The notes: a model not told the origin generated them from the sequence alone. DNA of 45,515 bases from an uncultured Oscillospiraceae bacterium (GCA_934539585.1 CAKTCT010000020.1:1-45515); one strand, 5' to 3'. Positions 37,093 through 45,515 are shown, numbered from the stretch's first letter. Program-made: numbers and translations.

Positions 37093-39384
37093 TTACGGTT
37101 TGTAAATTTCCTTATACTTCCCGGGGGTCACTCCGTAAATCTGCTTGAAGGCCCGGTTTAAGGATTTGGCGTCTACGTATCCCACGGCCCGGGTGATGTC
37201 GTCCAGCTTCCAGTCCGTGGTGAGAAGGAGCTCCTTGGCCTTTTCGATGCGGCAGAAGCGGATGTAGTCCACGATGCTCTGGCCGGTCTTGTTCTTGAAC
37301 AGCCGGGAGAGGTAGTAGGGCGTCACGCCGAACTGGTCCCCGATGCTTTTCATGTTGATCTCCATGCTGCTGTAATTTTCCTGGACGTAGCGGATGACCT
37401 GGTCCTCCACGTCGCTGAACCTGCCGCCGGGGGTCTTTTTCTGCTCGTTGACGCTGCTGGCCAGGCCGCAGAGCTCCCCGGCGGCCTGGCGGATGCACTC
37501 CCGCAGGCCGGGAACGTCCATCCGGGAGACCAGCGCGCCTACCTTTCCCAGGTCGATGGGCGGCTCCTGGGCGGCGTCCAGCTCCCCGGCAACCTTGAGG
37601 ATGGTGCTGACCAGGTCGAAGGCCAGGCACTGGGTCAGCTTGGGCGTCAGGAACCCGCCGGAGAAGTTGGCGTCGAAGATTTCGCTTAAAAGCCGCTCCG
37701 TTTCCTGCCGGTCGCCGCTGCGCATGGTATGGATCAGGTGAATTTCGCTTTCGATGGGGTAGTAGTACTCGGCTCCCAGGTCGGTGCGGAGGCCGGAGAA
37801 GGTCCCGACGCCCCCTGTCCCGGTGAGCTGGAGGTATTCCATGGCCTCGTAGGCTTCCCGGTAGCACTCGGGGATGCTGGCCGTACCGGAGTGGACCCGG
37901 CTCAGGGCGGCCCGGACGTCCAGGTCGAAGTTCTGCTTGATGATTTCTGCGCCGCATTCAAAGGCTTTGGCCAGTTCCCCGGCGATGTCTGCATCGGCTT
38001 CCGGGGAAAGGGAGATCAGGACGGCCTGCTGATTTTCCCGCTCAAAGAAATAGGCGCTGTGCCGACGGCCGATGAGCTCACCCATGATGTTCTCCAGGAT
38101 CAGCTCCGCCATGGCGCTGCGTTCCTCGGCGTCCATGTCCGGCTCCTCGGGGAAGAGGGCTGCCGGGTCGTCCACGTCGAAAATCGCCAGAAGGAATTTG
38201 TCCGAGGGAAAGGAGAAGCCCAGCTGGTCCTGGTCATTGGGAGAAAAGGCGCGGAGCTCTCCCCCGGCGAACCGGGAAAGGAAGTGCTTCCGCAGCCGGG
38301 CCGTCTGCTGCTCCGCCCGGTCCAGGCTGGTGTTCTTTTCCCGGAGGGCGCTGGTCAGGGTGTTCAGGAGGTAGGCGTATTCGGTTTCGCCGTCCTGGAT
38401 TTTCTGGTGGCTCTGGGCGCCGATCTGCTTGATCAGCTTGTCCATGGGGGAGTAATTTTTCCGGGCCATCCAGACGCTGATGGCGATCCCCCCGGCCAGC
38501 ATCCCCGCCAGAGCCAGAAAGCACACCGTCCGGACCCGGTAGGCGCTTTTCCAGTAGGCTTTTTTCGGGGTGCGGATGACGTACCGCCAGCCGGTCTCCT
38601 CGGAGGCGATGCCGGAGACCACCAGGTCCCCGGCGCTGGCGGTTTCGCCTACGGAGAAAAGGGTCTCCCCTTCCCCGGTCTCCACGGAGATGCTGCTGCC
38701 GTCGGCGCAGAGGGCTTCCAGCTTTTCCCCCAGCAGCCCGTCGGACATCACCACCAGCACCGTGGCCCGGGGCCTGGCCGCCGGGCTCATGGGATAGGAG
38801 CAGGCGTAGGCCACGTCGGGGACCCGGGGGCTGTCGGAGCCCTTTTCCACCATTTCCATGAGGACGAACTCGCCCCGGTGCTTTTCTTCCATAAACGCCG
38901 TCCATTGGTCGAACTCCATGGTGAAAAGGACGTCGTGCATGATTTCTTTATCCGCGGCGCCCCGGGTGGAAAGGCAGCTGTCCGCAGCGGAAAGGTAGAC
39001 GAAAATCTCCTTGACGTTGCTGTGGGAGGCCCGCATGGAGCGGTACTGCTCGGTGAGCTTCCGGACCAGGCTGGCCCTTCTGGCCCGGGTCAGGCCGCTT
39101 TCCCGGGTGAGCTCCGCCAGCTCCGGGGAGGACGCCACCTGCATCAGCAGCTTCTTCTGCAGCTCCAGGCGGCTGTCCAGCTCCTTCTGGACGATGCTCA
39201 GGCGCATCTGGTTGGTGCGCTCGATCTCCTGGCTCAGGTCGTTTTCCAGGGCCAGGAAGATGCCGCCGCTGAGGGCCACGGTCAGGGCCAGAATGATCCC
39301 GTAGGAAATCAGCCAGCGATAGAGGATGCTTTTCTTTTTCCGCCGCAGCCGCGACGCATTTTCCATTGGATCCATCACATACAA
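37093..39384 (-). CDS. Membrane-bound AraC-family regulator with extracellular sensor
   Basis: A 763-residue one-component regulator. A positively charged start leads to a first membrane helix (about 22-45), an extracellular sensing region with coiled-coil beginning (about 46-284), a second membrane helix (about 285-307), a long cytoplasmic part, and an AraC-type double helix-turn-helix at about 660-763 (GVTPYYLSRLFKNKTGQS and a second element ending GVTPGKYKE). There is no kinase or receiver domain, so binding outside would be passed straight to DNA. Start ATG 39384 follows GGAAGGGA. It sits directly upstream of importer 3, its most likely target. Confidence 0.9.
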   Translation of the reverse strand: MYVMDPMENASRLRRKKKSILYRWLISYGIILALTVALSGGIFLALENDLSQEIERTNQMRLSIVQKELDSRLELQKKLLMQVASSPELAELTRESGLTRARRASLVRKLTEQYRSMRASHSNVKEIFVYLSAADSCLSTRGAADKEIMHDVLFTMEFDQWTAFMEEKHRGEFVLMEMVEKGSDSPRVPDVAYACSYPMSPAARPRATVLVVMSDGLLGEKLEALCADGSSISVETGEGETLFSVGETASAGDLVVSGIASEETGWRYVIRTPKKAYWKSAYRVRTVCFLALAGMLAGGIAISVWMARKNYSPMDKLIKQIGAQSHQKIQDGETEYAYLLNTLTSALREKNTSLDRAEQQTARLRKHFLSRFAGGELRAFSPNDQDQLGFSFPSDKFLLAIFDVDDPAALFPEEPDMDAEERSAMAELILENIMGELIGRRHSAYFFERENQQAVLISLSPEADADIAGELAKAFECGAEIIKQNFDLDVRAALSRVHSGTASIPECYREAYEAMEYLQLTGTGGVGTFSGLRTDLGAEYYYPIESEIHLIHTMRSGDRQETERLLSEIFDANFSGGFLTPKLTQCLAFDLVSTILKVAGELDAAQEPPIDLGKVGALVSRMDVPGLRECIRQAAGELCGLASSVNEQKKTPGGRFSDVEDQVIRYVQENYSSMEINMKSIGDQFGVTPYYLSRLFKNKTGQSIVDYIRFCRIEKAKELLLTTDWKLDDITRAVGYVDAKSLNRAFKQIYGVTPGKYKEIYKP

Positions 39385-39426
39385 GTCCCTTCCGGCCCCA
39401 TTTTGCCTGGTTTCCTCATTATAATT

Positions 39427-39455
39427 ATTGTACCCCAGAGGGCCTTATCCCGCAA
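39427..39455 (-). promoter_or_regulatory. Promoter of the membrane AraC regulator
   Basis: On the minus strand TTGCGG, 17 bp, TACAAT, about 45 bp before the start codon. A further TATAAT overlaps just downstream. Confidence 0.65.
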
Positions 39456-39509
39456 CCGGCAATTTTACGAATGCCACGGACTTTTTTCAAAGTCCCCCAA
39501 AGACCGCAA

Positions 39510-39544
39510 AGCGCCGCGTCCGGCGCAGAACCGGACGCGGCGCT
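39510..39544 (-). terminator. Hairpin after the C39-like gene
   Basis: A perfect 14-bp GC-rich stem (AGCGCCGCGTCCGG with complement) and 7-nt loop just past the stop codon. The T run on the minus strand is short (TTTG), so it is a strong stem with a weak tail. Confidence 0.75.
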
Positions 39545-39560
39545 GATTTTAACGGGAAAT

Positions 39561-41267
39561 TTACTTCTTCCGCTTCCGCAGAATTACAAAAACGACCAGG
39601 GCGGCTGCGGCGGCGCCCGGGATGATCCAGAGCCAGAGGAGGGACCTCTCTTGCTCCGAGGGGGCGGCGGCGGTGGGTTTTTCCGGCTGAGAAGCGGGTT
39701 CTGAGGGTTCCTCCAGGGTATCCCCAGGGTCATCTGAGGGGATGGAGACGGTCAGGGGGGCCTGGTAGCTGATTCCGGTGTTGGCGATCACGGTCACGGT
39801 GAGGGCATAGCTCTCCCCGGGCTGGCCGCGGAGGAACAGCCGGGCGGGGTCAACGACGATGCTGCCCTCCTTTGCTGAAAAGTCATAGAGGAAGGCGTGG
39901 TTGGCCGTAGTGGTCCGGGCCGGGGCCTCCTGGGGGGCCGCCGGTTCATCGGTGCAGTAGGCCAGGATGGTCCCGCCGCCGGCCTCCAGGGTCTTATTCT
40001 TGAGGAAGCCGGAGGGGAGCTCCACGGCCTTGCCGTTGACGAAAAGCTGGTAGAGATTCTCCTTCCCCTCCACCGGCTTCAGCTCCGCCGGGAGGGTGCG
40101 GGGCGCGGCGGAACCGGCTCCGGGCTCCTTTTCGTGGACCAGGTAGAGGATCCGGGTGTCCCAGGCGTTGTCCAGCTGGTCGGCACGGTAGCGGCGGAGG
40201 GCCTCCTGGTCGGTATCGGCGGCGGAGTCGCTGACGTAGAAATACTCCACGCCGTCCACGGTCTCATAGCCCCGGACGGTGATCAGGTGGCCGGTGGAGG
40301 CCAGGGGCGCGTTTTCCACATAGGGCAGGCGGCCGCCCTCGGTAGGCGAATACCGGATGGAGATGCCCACGGAGTACCCCTTGGCCAGCTCCTGGCGGAT
40401 CATGTCCAGGTCGCCGTACTGGATGTAGCAGGCATACCCGTAGGACCCGGCGGCGGCCAGGGCGAAGGACCAGTTCCCGAAGCCCTGATAATTGTAGTCA
40501 TAGTCCACCAGGGCCACCTGCTCCGGCAGAAGGTCCTCGCCGCGGTCGTTGAGCAGGGCGGTGATGGTGGTGGGGTTGCAGATAGAGGCCCGGATGTCCG
40601 GGTCCCGGACCATCTGGGAGTAGGCCGGGGTGGGCAGGAGCACCTTTTCCGGCAGCTCCACGGGATCCTCCGCATAGGACGGCGGGAGGAACTGGCCCTC
40701 CAGGTCGTTTTTCAGGGTGGCGCAGAGCTGGCGCAGCACCGGGGATTCCCCGCCGCTCCCGGTCAGGACCGCCCGCATCTGGAACTGGTCCAGGGCCTGC
40801 TTGCCGTCCCGGAGGGTGAAAACGTCGGTGTCCACGTAGGCCAGGGAGTCCCGGGCCGTCTCCGGCGTGCCGCAGCCCCGGGCGAAGCCGGTCCCCCACC
40901 GGCCCCAGCTGAGCCATTCCGTCCAGGTATCCGTCCCGGCGATCCTGGCCCGGACGGTGATCTCCACCGAGGAATCCGCCGGGGTGTCGGCGTTCCAGGA
41001 AGCCACCAGGTTGGTAAAGGCCGGGCAGTCGTAGACGCCGGTGATCAGTTCCCCTTCCGCGGAGGGGTCGGCAAGGACCACCGCGCCGTCGCCGATGGTC
41101 CCGTCAACGGTGAGGTTGGTCAGCTGAGCGGCGGAGAAGTCGGCGGCGGTGGTCACGCGGACGAAGTTCCCGTCCACCGGTTCCGGCGCGGCGGATGCGG
41201 AGAACGGAAAGACCGCCGCCGTCAGGGCGAAGGCGGCCAGCAGGGCCAGCCATTTTTTGCATTTCAT
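39561..41267 (-). CDS. Secreted, membrane-anchored C39-like cysteine peptidase
   Basis: A 568-residue surface protein. A signal peptide (about 1-27, ending SASA) is followed by a beta-rich region (30-190) and a peptidase_C39_2-like domain with candidate Cys230 (ASICNPTTITALL), His327 (STGHLITVRGY) and an Asp near residue 345 (YVSDSAAD). A Pro/Ser/Glu-rich spacer, one membrane helix (LLWLWIIPGAAAAALVVFVI) and RKRKK end the protein; no LPXTG motif is present. The ATG at 41267 is preferred because AAAGGA lies eight to nine bases before it. The substrate is unknown; related proteins are annotated only as C39 family. The promoter is flanked by two identical palindromes. Confidence 0.8.
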   Translation of the reverse strand: MKCKKWLALLAAFALTAAVFPFSASAAPEPVDGNFVRVTTAADFSAAQLTNLTVDGTIGDGAVVLADPSAEGELITGVYDCPAFTNLVASWNADTPADSSVEITVRARIAGTDTWTEWLSWGRWGTGFARGCGTPETARDSLAYVDTDVFTLRDGKQALDQFQMRAVLTGSGGESPVLRQLCATLKNDLEGQFLPPSYAEDPVELPEKVLLPTPAYSQMVRDPDIRASICNPTTITALLNDRGEDLLPEQVALVDYDYNYQGFGNWSFALAAAGSYGYACYIQYGDLDMIRQELAKGYSVGISIRYSPTEGGRLPYVENAPLASTGHLITVRGYETVDGVEYFYVSDSAADTDQEALRRYRADQLDNAWDTRILYLVHEKEPGAGSAAPRTLPAELKPVEGKENLYQLFVNGKAVELPSGFLKNKTLEAGGGTILAYCTDEPAAPQEAPARTTTANHAFLYDFSAKEGSIVVDPARLFLRGQPGESYALTVTVIANTGISYQAPLTVSIPSDDPGDTLEEPSEPASQPEKPTAAAPSEQERSLLWLWIIPGAAAAALVVFVILRKRKK

Positions 41268-41278
41268 GGGGTTCATCC

Positions 41279-41290
41279 TTTCCCGGGAAA
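41279..41290. promoter_or_regulatory. Palindrome TTTCCCGGGAAA, proximal copy
   Basis: A perfect 12-bp palindrome between the -10 box and the ribosome binding site of the C39-like gene. An identical copy lies exactly 60 bp further upstream; CCTTTCCCGGGAAA (14 nt) is shared. Confidence 0.55.
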
Positions 41291-41304
41291 TTGGCGTTTT
41301 TTTC

Positions 41305-41310
41305 ATTATA
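41305..41310 (-). promoter_or_regulatory. -10 box of the C39-like gene
   Basis: A perfect TATAAT on the minus strand, 38 bp before the start codon, with no good -35. It lies between the two palindromes. Confidence 0.65.
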
Positions 41311-41338
41311 GCAAAAACCGCCGGGGACTTTCTAACCC

Positions 41339-41350
41339 TTTCCCGGGAAA
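41339..41350. promoter_or_regulatory. Palindrome TTTCCCGGGAAA, distal copy
   Basis: Second identical 12-bp palindrome, about 30 bp upstream of the -10 box. The pair could bind a dimeric regulator and loop the promoter. A one-mismatch copy (TTTCCCGGGAAG) occurs at 23581-23592 upstream of the kinase gene. Confidence 0.55.
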
Positions 41351-41387
41351 GCTTAGCGGATACTCCAAAGTTTTCCGCCTTTTTTCC

Positions 41388-41426
41388 AAAAAACGCCGCC
41401 GGGAACTGGAAAAGCTCCCGGCGGCG
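41388..41426 (-). terminator. Terminator of the ABC transporter/GNAT operon
   Basis: On the minus strand a perfect 11-bp stem (CGCCGCCGGGA with complement), 11-nt loop, then TTTTTT. It directly follows the GNAT stop codon. Confidence 0.92.
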
Positions 41427-41437
41427 GAAAAGCGCGT

Positions 41438-41974
41438 CTAATTTTCTTCACGTTTCAGGGATTTGGACAGGTAGAGCACCAGCTCATCGTCGTTGCAGCA
41501 GCCGCTGTATGGCGGGCAGACCTGATTGCCGTACCACACGCCGCCGCCATCGGGGAGGTAGCCCCGTCTGACGTACATCCGCTGGGCGCTGCCGTATCCG
41601 CTGTGGAGGCCCACTCCCAGGTAGACGGTATCCCCGTACCCGGCGGCGATATGCTCCGCAGTGTCCATGATGCGGGCGCCGATGCCCTTCCGGCGGTACT
41701 TTTCCAGGACGGCGAAGTCCACGATCTCCGGCCAGCCCCGGCCCCCGAAGGGGCCCCACCGGGCGTCGGGGTACACGCTGACGTATCCGGCAAGGTTCCC
41801 ATGGTATTCCGCCGCCAGGGCGACGCACTTTCCGGCAGCCTGGTCCTCCAGGCGGCGCAGGTACTTATCCACGGTCTGATGCCAGCCCTGGGCAATCTCC
41901 TCGGCGGTGAAAATCTCGCCGTCGCCGGCTTGCAGGTCCCGGATGCGGACCTCGCCGTCGTCGTAATAGATCAT
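41438..41974 (-). CDS. GNAT-family N-acetyltransferase
   Basis: A 178-residue GNAT acetyltransferase with the acetyl-CoA pyrophosphate-binding motif A near residue 90-100 (EKYRRKGIGARIMD) and the motif B end (SAQRMYVRRGYLPDG). The substrate is unknown. It starts behind AAAGGAG, 18 bp after the stop of the MacB-like transporter, so they are co-transcribed, and ends at a strong terminator. Co-transcription with an efflux-type ABC protein is compatible with a self-protection or stress role, but that is only an inference. Confidence 0.9.
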   Translation of the reverse strand: MIYYDDGEVRIRDLQAGDGEIFTAEEIAQGWHQTVDKYLRRLEDQAAGKCVALAAEYHGNLAGYVSVYPDARWGPFGGRGWPEIVDFAVLEKYRRKGIGARIMDTAEHIAAGYGDTVYLGVGLHSGYGSAQRMYVRRGYLPDGGGVWYGNQVCPPYSGCCNDDELVLYLSKSLKREEN

Positions 41975-41992
41975 ATTGCGCTCCTTTCCGGG

Positions 41993-44900
41993 TCACTCGC
42001 TGCGGAGAGCCACTACCGGGTCTTTCTTGGCGGCGCTTCTGGAGGGGATGATCCCGGCAAACAGGGTCAGGGCCACGCTGATGGCGATGAGCAGCAGCGC
42101 CGCCTGCCAGGGAAGATAGGCGCTGAGGTTTCCGATGCCCGTCAGGTGGTGGAGGATCAGGTTAATGGGCAGGCAGAGCAGGTAGGTGATGCCCACCCCC
42201 AGGACGCCGGAGCTGAAGCCGATGATCACCGTCTCGGCGTTGAACATCCGGGAGACGTTTTTCTTGGACGCGCCGATGGCCCGGAGGATGCCGATCTCCT
42301 TGGTGCGCTCCTGGACGGAGATCAGGGTGATGACCCCGATCATAATGGAGGACACGATGAGGGAAATGGCCACAAAGGCGATGAGCACGTAGGTGATGGC
42401 GTTGATGATGGAGGTGACGGAGGACATCATCAGGCCCACGTAGTCGGTATAGGTGATCTGTCGGAACTCATCCACCCCGGCGTTGTAGTCGGCGATAGCG
42501 TCCTCGATGACGTCCTTGTTTTCAAAGGAGGAGGCGTAGAGGTTGATGCTGGCCGGGGAGTCCAGGTCCACATACCCCAGGCTCCGGAGGTTGTCGTCGT
42601 AGGTGGAATCGGAAAATTCCAGGACGTCGTCGTAATATCCGGCCATCTGCTCCTGGGTGTAGGAGGGCAGCGCCGCATCTAAGGCCCCGGCCAGCTGGGA
42701 GGGGGTCAGGGCGCTTAACTGGGCGGTGGCTTTGGCGGCGTACTCCTGCTTGATCTGCTCCGCGGCCATCTGGCTGAACAGCTCCGTCAGGTCCTCGTCG
42801 GACATGGCGTCGGTGTACTCCTGGATGCTCTCCTCGGACATGCCCATCTGGGCGGCCATTGCCTGGGCCATGGCGGCTACCATGTCCTCCCGGGTCATGG
42901 AGCCCAGGGTCTGGGAGACCATGGCGTCCAGCTCCTCTTTGGAGGGGAGGCTCATGATTCTGGTGTAGGTGGCGGCTTTGCCGGCCTCGTCCAGGGAGGC
43001 GATATAGCTTTGGAATTCCTCCGCTTTTTCCGCATCGGTGAGATTGCCGGTGTTCTCCCGGAAGGGCAGGCCGGTGAAGATGTCCACGGAGGGGTCCTCC
43101 AGCTGGGCGGCAATGGCGGCGGAGTCCTTGGCTTTTTCGATGATATACTCCGTCAGCTTGCTGGTGTAGCCGATGGTGCCGGAGAGCATGGAGGAAACGG
43201 CGTCCTCGCTGGGGCGGATGATGCCGGTGACTTTCAAGGATGTGCCGTTGTCGTAGAGGTATTTCAGTCCCGCCTGGGTGTCCCGGAGGTCGGCGTAAAG
43301 GCCGGTGGCTTCGTCCTTCACGTAGCAGTCGGAGGAGAGGATGGTGCGGAACTCCATATTGCAGATGTCCTCATAGCTCCATTTTTCTTCGGGGACATCG
43401 ATAGTGGTCTTGTCAAAGGCCGCCTGGGCCAGGTCGTCGATCTCCTCCTTGGATTTCAGGCCCAGGGCGTAGAGGGTCATGTCGTCGATCTCGTTGTTTT
43501 TGTCCACCACCAGGACGATCTCGTTATAATCGTTGGGCCAGGAGCCGTAAACCAGGTCGTACTGCTTTTCCAGCAGGGGGTTGATGACCTTGCCGTTGTC
43601 GCCGGGGAGCATCTCCTGCCACAGGACCTGGGAGCCCATGGGGGAAAGGCTGTTCAGGGCGCTGGCGCCGGAGCCCAGCATGGATTCCTGCATATCCAGC
43701 ATGGAGGACATGTTCATGCCGAAGTACTCCACCAGCAGGTCCTGCATCAGGGTCTGGGTATCCGAACGGAGGATGGTGCCGTCCACGCTTTTGGTGTAGA
43801 CCAGAAGGTCGGTGTCATAGGTGTACTGCACGCCGCTGACCGCTTCCCGGAGGGGGGAATCCTCGTCTTCCGAGGCCCGCTCCGCTTCCAGGTAGGCTTT
43901 GAAGGCTTTCAGGTCGTTGGCGTCGGACTCCATGGAGTTTAAAGAGTTCAACATATTGTACATCATGGCCTTCTGGTAGACGGCGTCGTTTTCATGGTCG
44001 CCGCCGGTCTCGGCCTTGCCCAGGAAGGTCTCCATCAGGGTGGTCAGGTCCATGTGCTGGGCCTCCAGGGTCAGGGGGTAGGAGGAAAGGGTGTCCTCCT
44101 GGACCTGGTTGATATAGGTGGTCATGCCCGTGGACACAGCGAAGATCAGGGCGATGCCGATGATGCCGATGCTCCCTGCGAAGGAGGTGAGGATGGTCCG
44201 GCCCTTTTTGGTGAACAGGTTCTTCAGGGAAAGGCCGAAGGAGGTGCCCAGGGACATGGAGGGCTTCTTTTCCCGCTTTCCCGTGGAGAGGGCGGCTTTT
44301 TCGGCCTGGTGTTCGGCGGCGATCTCCTCCTCGGTGAGGGGGGCGCTGTCGTCCAGGACCTCGCCGTCCAGCATCCGGATGATCCGGGTGGAATACCGCT
44401 GGGCCAGGTCCGGGTTGTGCGTCACCATGACCACCAGGCGGTCCTTGGCCACCTCTTTCAGGATGTCCATGACCTGGACGCTGGTTTCGGTATCCAGCGC
44501 GCCGGTGGGCTCGTCAGCCAGGATGATGTCCGGGTTGTTGACCAGGGCCCGGGCGATGGCCACCCGCTGCATCTGGCCGCCGGACATTTCCGCCGGGCGC
44601 TTTTTCCACTGATTGCCCAGGCCCACGGATTCCAGGGCGGCCATGGCACGCTTTTTCCGCTGGGATTTGGACACGCCGGAAAGGCTCAGGGCCAGCTCCA
44701 CGTTCTGGAGCACCGTCTGGTGGGGGATCAGGTTGTAGCTCTGGAACACAAAGCCCACGGAGTGGTTGCGGTAGGCGTCCCAGTCCCGGTCCTTGAAGTC
44801 CTTGGTGGAGCGGCCGTTGATGATCAGGTCGCCGTCGGTGTAGCCGTCCAGGCCGCCGATGATGTTGAGCATGGTGGTTTTCCCGCAGCCCGAGGGCCCC

Positions 44901-45010
44901 AGGATAGAGACAAATTCGCTTTTGCGGAAGCGGAGGCTGACGCCTTTCAGGGCGTGGACGGTGTCCGTGCCCGCCGGATAATCCTTTCGGATCTGCTTGA
45001 GTTCCAGCAT
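41993..45010 (-). CDS. MacB-like ABC transporter, ATPase fused to FtsX-type permease
   Basis: A 1005-residue protein. Residues 1-230 form a LolD/MacB-class ATPase: Walker A GPSGCGKT at 38-45, Q-loop (FQSYNLIP), signature MSGGQ near 142, Walker B IILADEP, H-loop THNPD. A membrane helix near residue 280 (ILTSFAGSIGIIGIALIFAVSTG) is followed by a large extracellular region (about 310-830) and three C-terminal helices of the FtsX fold ending in LFAGIIPSRSAAKKDPVVALRSE. Such mechanotransmission proteins export peptides or lipids or control surface enzymes rather than import. Start ATG at 45010 follows AAAGGAA. It has its own consensus promoter. Confidence 0.93.
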   Translation of the reverse strand: MLELKQIRKDYPAGTDTVHALKGVSLRFRKSEFVSILGPSGCGKTTMLNIIGGLDGYTDGDLIINGRSTKDFKDRDWDAYRNHSVGFVFQSYNLIPHQTVLQNVELALSLSGVSKSQRKKRAMAALESVGLGNQWKKRPAEMSGGQMQRVAIARALVNNPDIILADEPTGALDTETSVQVMDILKEVAKDRLVVMVTHNPDLAQRYSTRIIRMLDGEVLDDSAPLTEEEIAAEHQAEKAALSTGKREKKPSMSLGTSFGLSLKNLFTKKGRTILTSFAGSIGIIGIALIFAVSTGMTTYINQVQEDTLSSYPLTLEAQHMDLTTLMETFLGKAETGGDHENDAVYQKAMMYNMLNSLNSMESDANDLKAFKAYLEAERASEDEDSPLREAVSGVQYTYDTDLLVYTKSVDGTILRSDTQTLMQDLLVEYFGMNMSSMLDMQESMLGSGASALNSLSPMGSQVLWQEMLPGDNGKVINPLLEKQYDLVYGSWPNDYNEIVLVVDKNNEIDDMTLYALGLKSKEEIDDLAQAAFDKTTIDVPEEKWSYEDICNMEFRTILSSDCYVKDEATGLYADLRDTQAGLKYLYDNGTSLKVTGIIRPSEDAVSSMLSGTIGYTSKLTEYIIEKAKDSAAIAAQLEDPSVDIFTGLPFRENTGNLTDAEKAEEFQSYIASLDEAGKAATYTRIMSLPSKEELDAMVSQTLGSMTREDMVAAMAQAMAAQMGMSEESIQEYTDAMSDEDLTELFSQMAAEQIKQEYAAKATAQLSALTPSQLAGALDAALPSYTQEQMAGYYDDVLEFSDSTYDDNLRSLGYVDLDSPASINLYASSFENKDVIEDAIADYNAGVDEFRQITYTDYVGLMMSSVTSIINAITYVLIAFVAISLIVSSIMIGVITLISVQERTKEIGILRAIGASKKNVSRMFNAETVIIGFSSGVLGVGITYLLCLPINLILHHLTGIGNLSAYLPWQAALLLIAISVALTLFAGIIPSRSAAKKDPVVALRSE

Positions 45011-45075
45011 GGTAAGTTCCTTTCTGACCGCCCGGCGGCAGTGCCGGGCCCTTTTTCCGATATTACACAGCTATC

Positions 45076-45104
45076 ATTTTACCCGGCGGATTTGGACGTG
45101 TCAA
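45076..45104 (-). promoter_or_regulatory. Sigma-A promoter of the MacB-like operon
   Basis: On the minus strand TTGACA, 17 bp, TAAAAT, about 65 bp before the start codon. A short hairpin (GCCCGG with CCGGGC) lies in the leader. Confidence 0.85.
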
Positions 45105-45186
45105 GGGAGGGTTTGCAAACAAATCGTGAAGAATGCTCGGGGGTCGTAAGAAAGTAATATCGTATTTTTGCAGGAACGGCATGGCT

Positions 45187-45515
45187 TTAGTGTTCGATTT
45201 CCTGTTTTTTCTGCCGTGTAACGGCGTTCTGCCGCTCCTGCTCATGGATGACCTGCTCCACCTTGTATTTGATCTGCCAGAGCTTTTTTACCTCCGCATG
45301 GATGGGCGAAAACTCCGCTTGCCCGGTCTTGTACTCCTGTTCCAGACGGTCACGCTCTTTGCGCCATGCGGTGATGGGCAGCTTGCCCTCCTTGAAATGT
45401 GGCTTCAACTTGCGCTCCGCCATGTGATATAGGCGGAATGCGTTTTCATTTTCGGACATGAACTGCTCCCGCTTGCCTTTCCATTTGATCGTTGCTAACT
45501 TGTCGGCAACGGGCT
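45187..45515 (-). CDS. C-terminal part of a relaxase/mobilization protein (partial)
   Basis: The frame is open to the window edge, giving at least 108 residues; the internal ATG at 45459 is not the start, since the upstream codons (PVADKLATIKWKGKREQF) fit the same protein. The charged, helical, coiled-coil sequence with MAERKLKPHFKEGKLPITAW and KERDRLEQEY resembles the C-terminal tail of relaxases (MobA/VirD2-type) from Firmicutes integrative elements. The N-terminal nicking domain lies outside the window, so the call rests on recalled similarity of the tail only. It suggests an integrative or mobilizable element to the right. Confidence 0.65.
   Translation of the reverse strand, partial: PVADKLATIKWKGKREQFMSENENAFRLYHMAERKLKPHFKEGKLPITAWRKERDRLEQEYKTGQAEFSPIHAEVKKLWQIKYKVEQVIHEQERQNAVTRQKKQEIEH

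Noticed and set aside
39561..41267. Sortase-anchored protein
   Set aside because: The C-terminus has a membrane helix and a basic tail, but no LPXTG-like motif before it.
45105..45186. Attachment site or element end between the MacB-like promoter and the relaxase tail
   Set aside because: No direct or inverted repeat pair could be recognised within the window, and the other end of the element is not available.

Overview
The window looks like chromosomal DNA from a GC-rich Clostridia bacterium, probably a gut member of the Oscillospiraceae/Ruminococcaceae. The basis is strong AGGAGG-type ribosome binding sites, a CIRCE-controlled clpB, Gram-positive lipoproteins, cell-wall-binding repeats, and several CUT1 sugar importers of the LplB/LplC type that lack a local ATPase. 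The genus cannot be fixed from the sequence alone. No rRNA or intact tRNA is present.

Layout. Positions 1-444 hold a tandem array of degenerate tRNA-Arg-like sequences on the minus strand. Positions 713-4019 hold a DUF4358-like lipoprotein followed by an MBOAT acyltransferase and a DHHW/AlgX-like partner, probably a surface-glycan O-acylation module. Positions 4088-6801 are clpB behind a sigma-A promoter and a perfect CIRCE operator. Then come a small HMA metallochaperone (6880-7092) and a frameshifted GH20-like hexosaminidase (7260-9108).

The core, 9.2-39.4 kb, is a glycan-foraging region. It holds importer 1 (9198-12778, minus), a 2286-residue secreted GH123-type enzyme with LamG-like, CBM9-like and wall-binding domains (13067-19927, minus), and a YesM/YesN-type two-component system (20194-23479, minus). 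Divergent from that system is importer 2 with a second GH20-like enzyme (23734-29406, plus). Importer 3 (33261-36955, minus) follows its own membrane-bound AraC-type regulator (37093-39384). Downstream of importer 3 are a ceramidase-like protein and a DUF4838 protein (29942-33139). A likely shared operator, 38 nt long and placed at the same distance from the -10 box, lies before the GH123 gene and before importer 2, linking both to the YesN-type regulator. A direct repeat with 21-bp period precedes an internal promoter of the ceramidase-like/DUF4838 pair. The enzymes point to beta-linked HexNAc substrates such as mucin O-glycans or glycosphingolipids: GH123 would cut outside the cell, the importers take up products, and cytoplasmic GH20, DUF4838 and ceramidase-like proteins finish the job. 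That pathway is inference.

Between the convergent GH20 and DUF4838 genes lies a gene-free element of about 490 bp (29421-29914). It has near-perfect inverted ends and about fifteen consecutive hairpins, and is the most unusual structure in the window. The right end holds a secreted C39-like protein whose promoter is flanked by two identical palindromes, a MacB-like ABC transporter with a GNAT acetyltransferase, and at the edge the C-terminal part of a probable relaxase, suggesting that an integrative/mobilizable element lies to the right.
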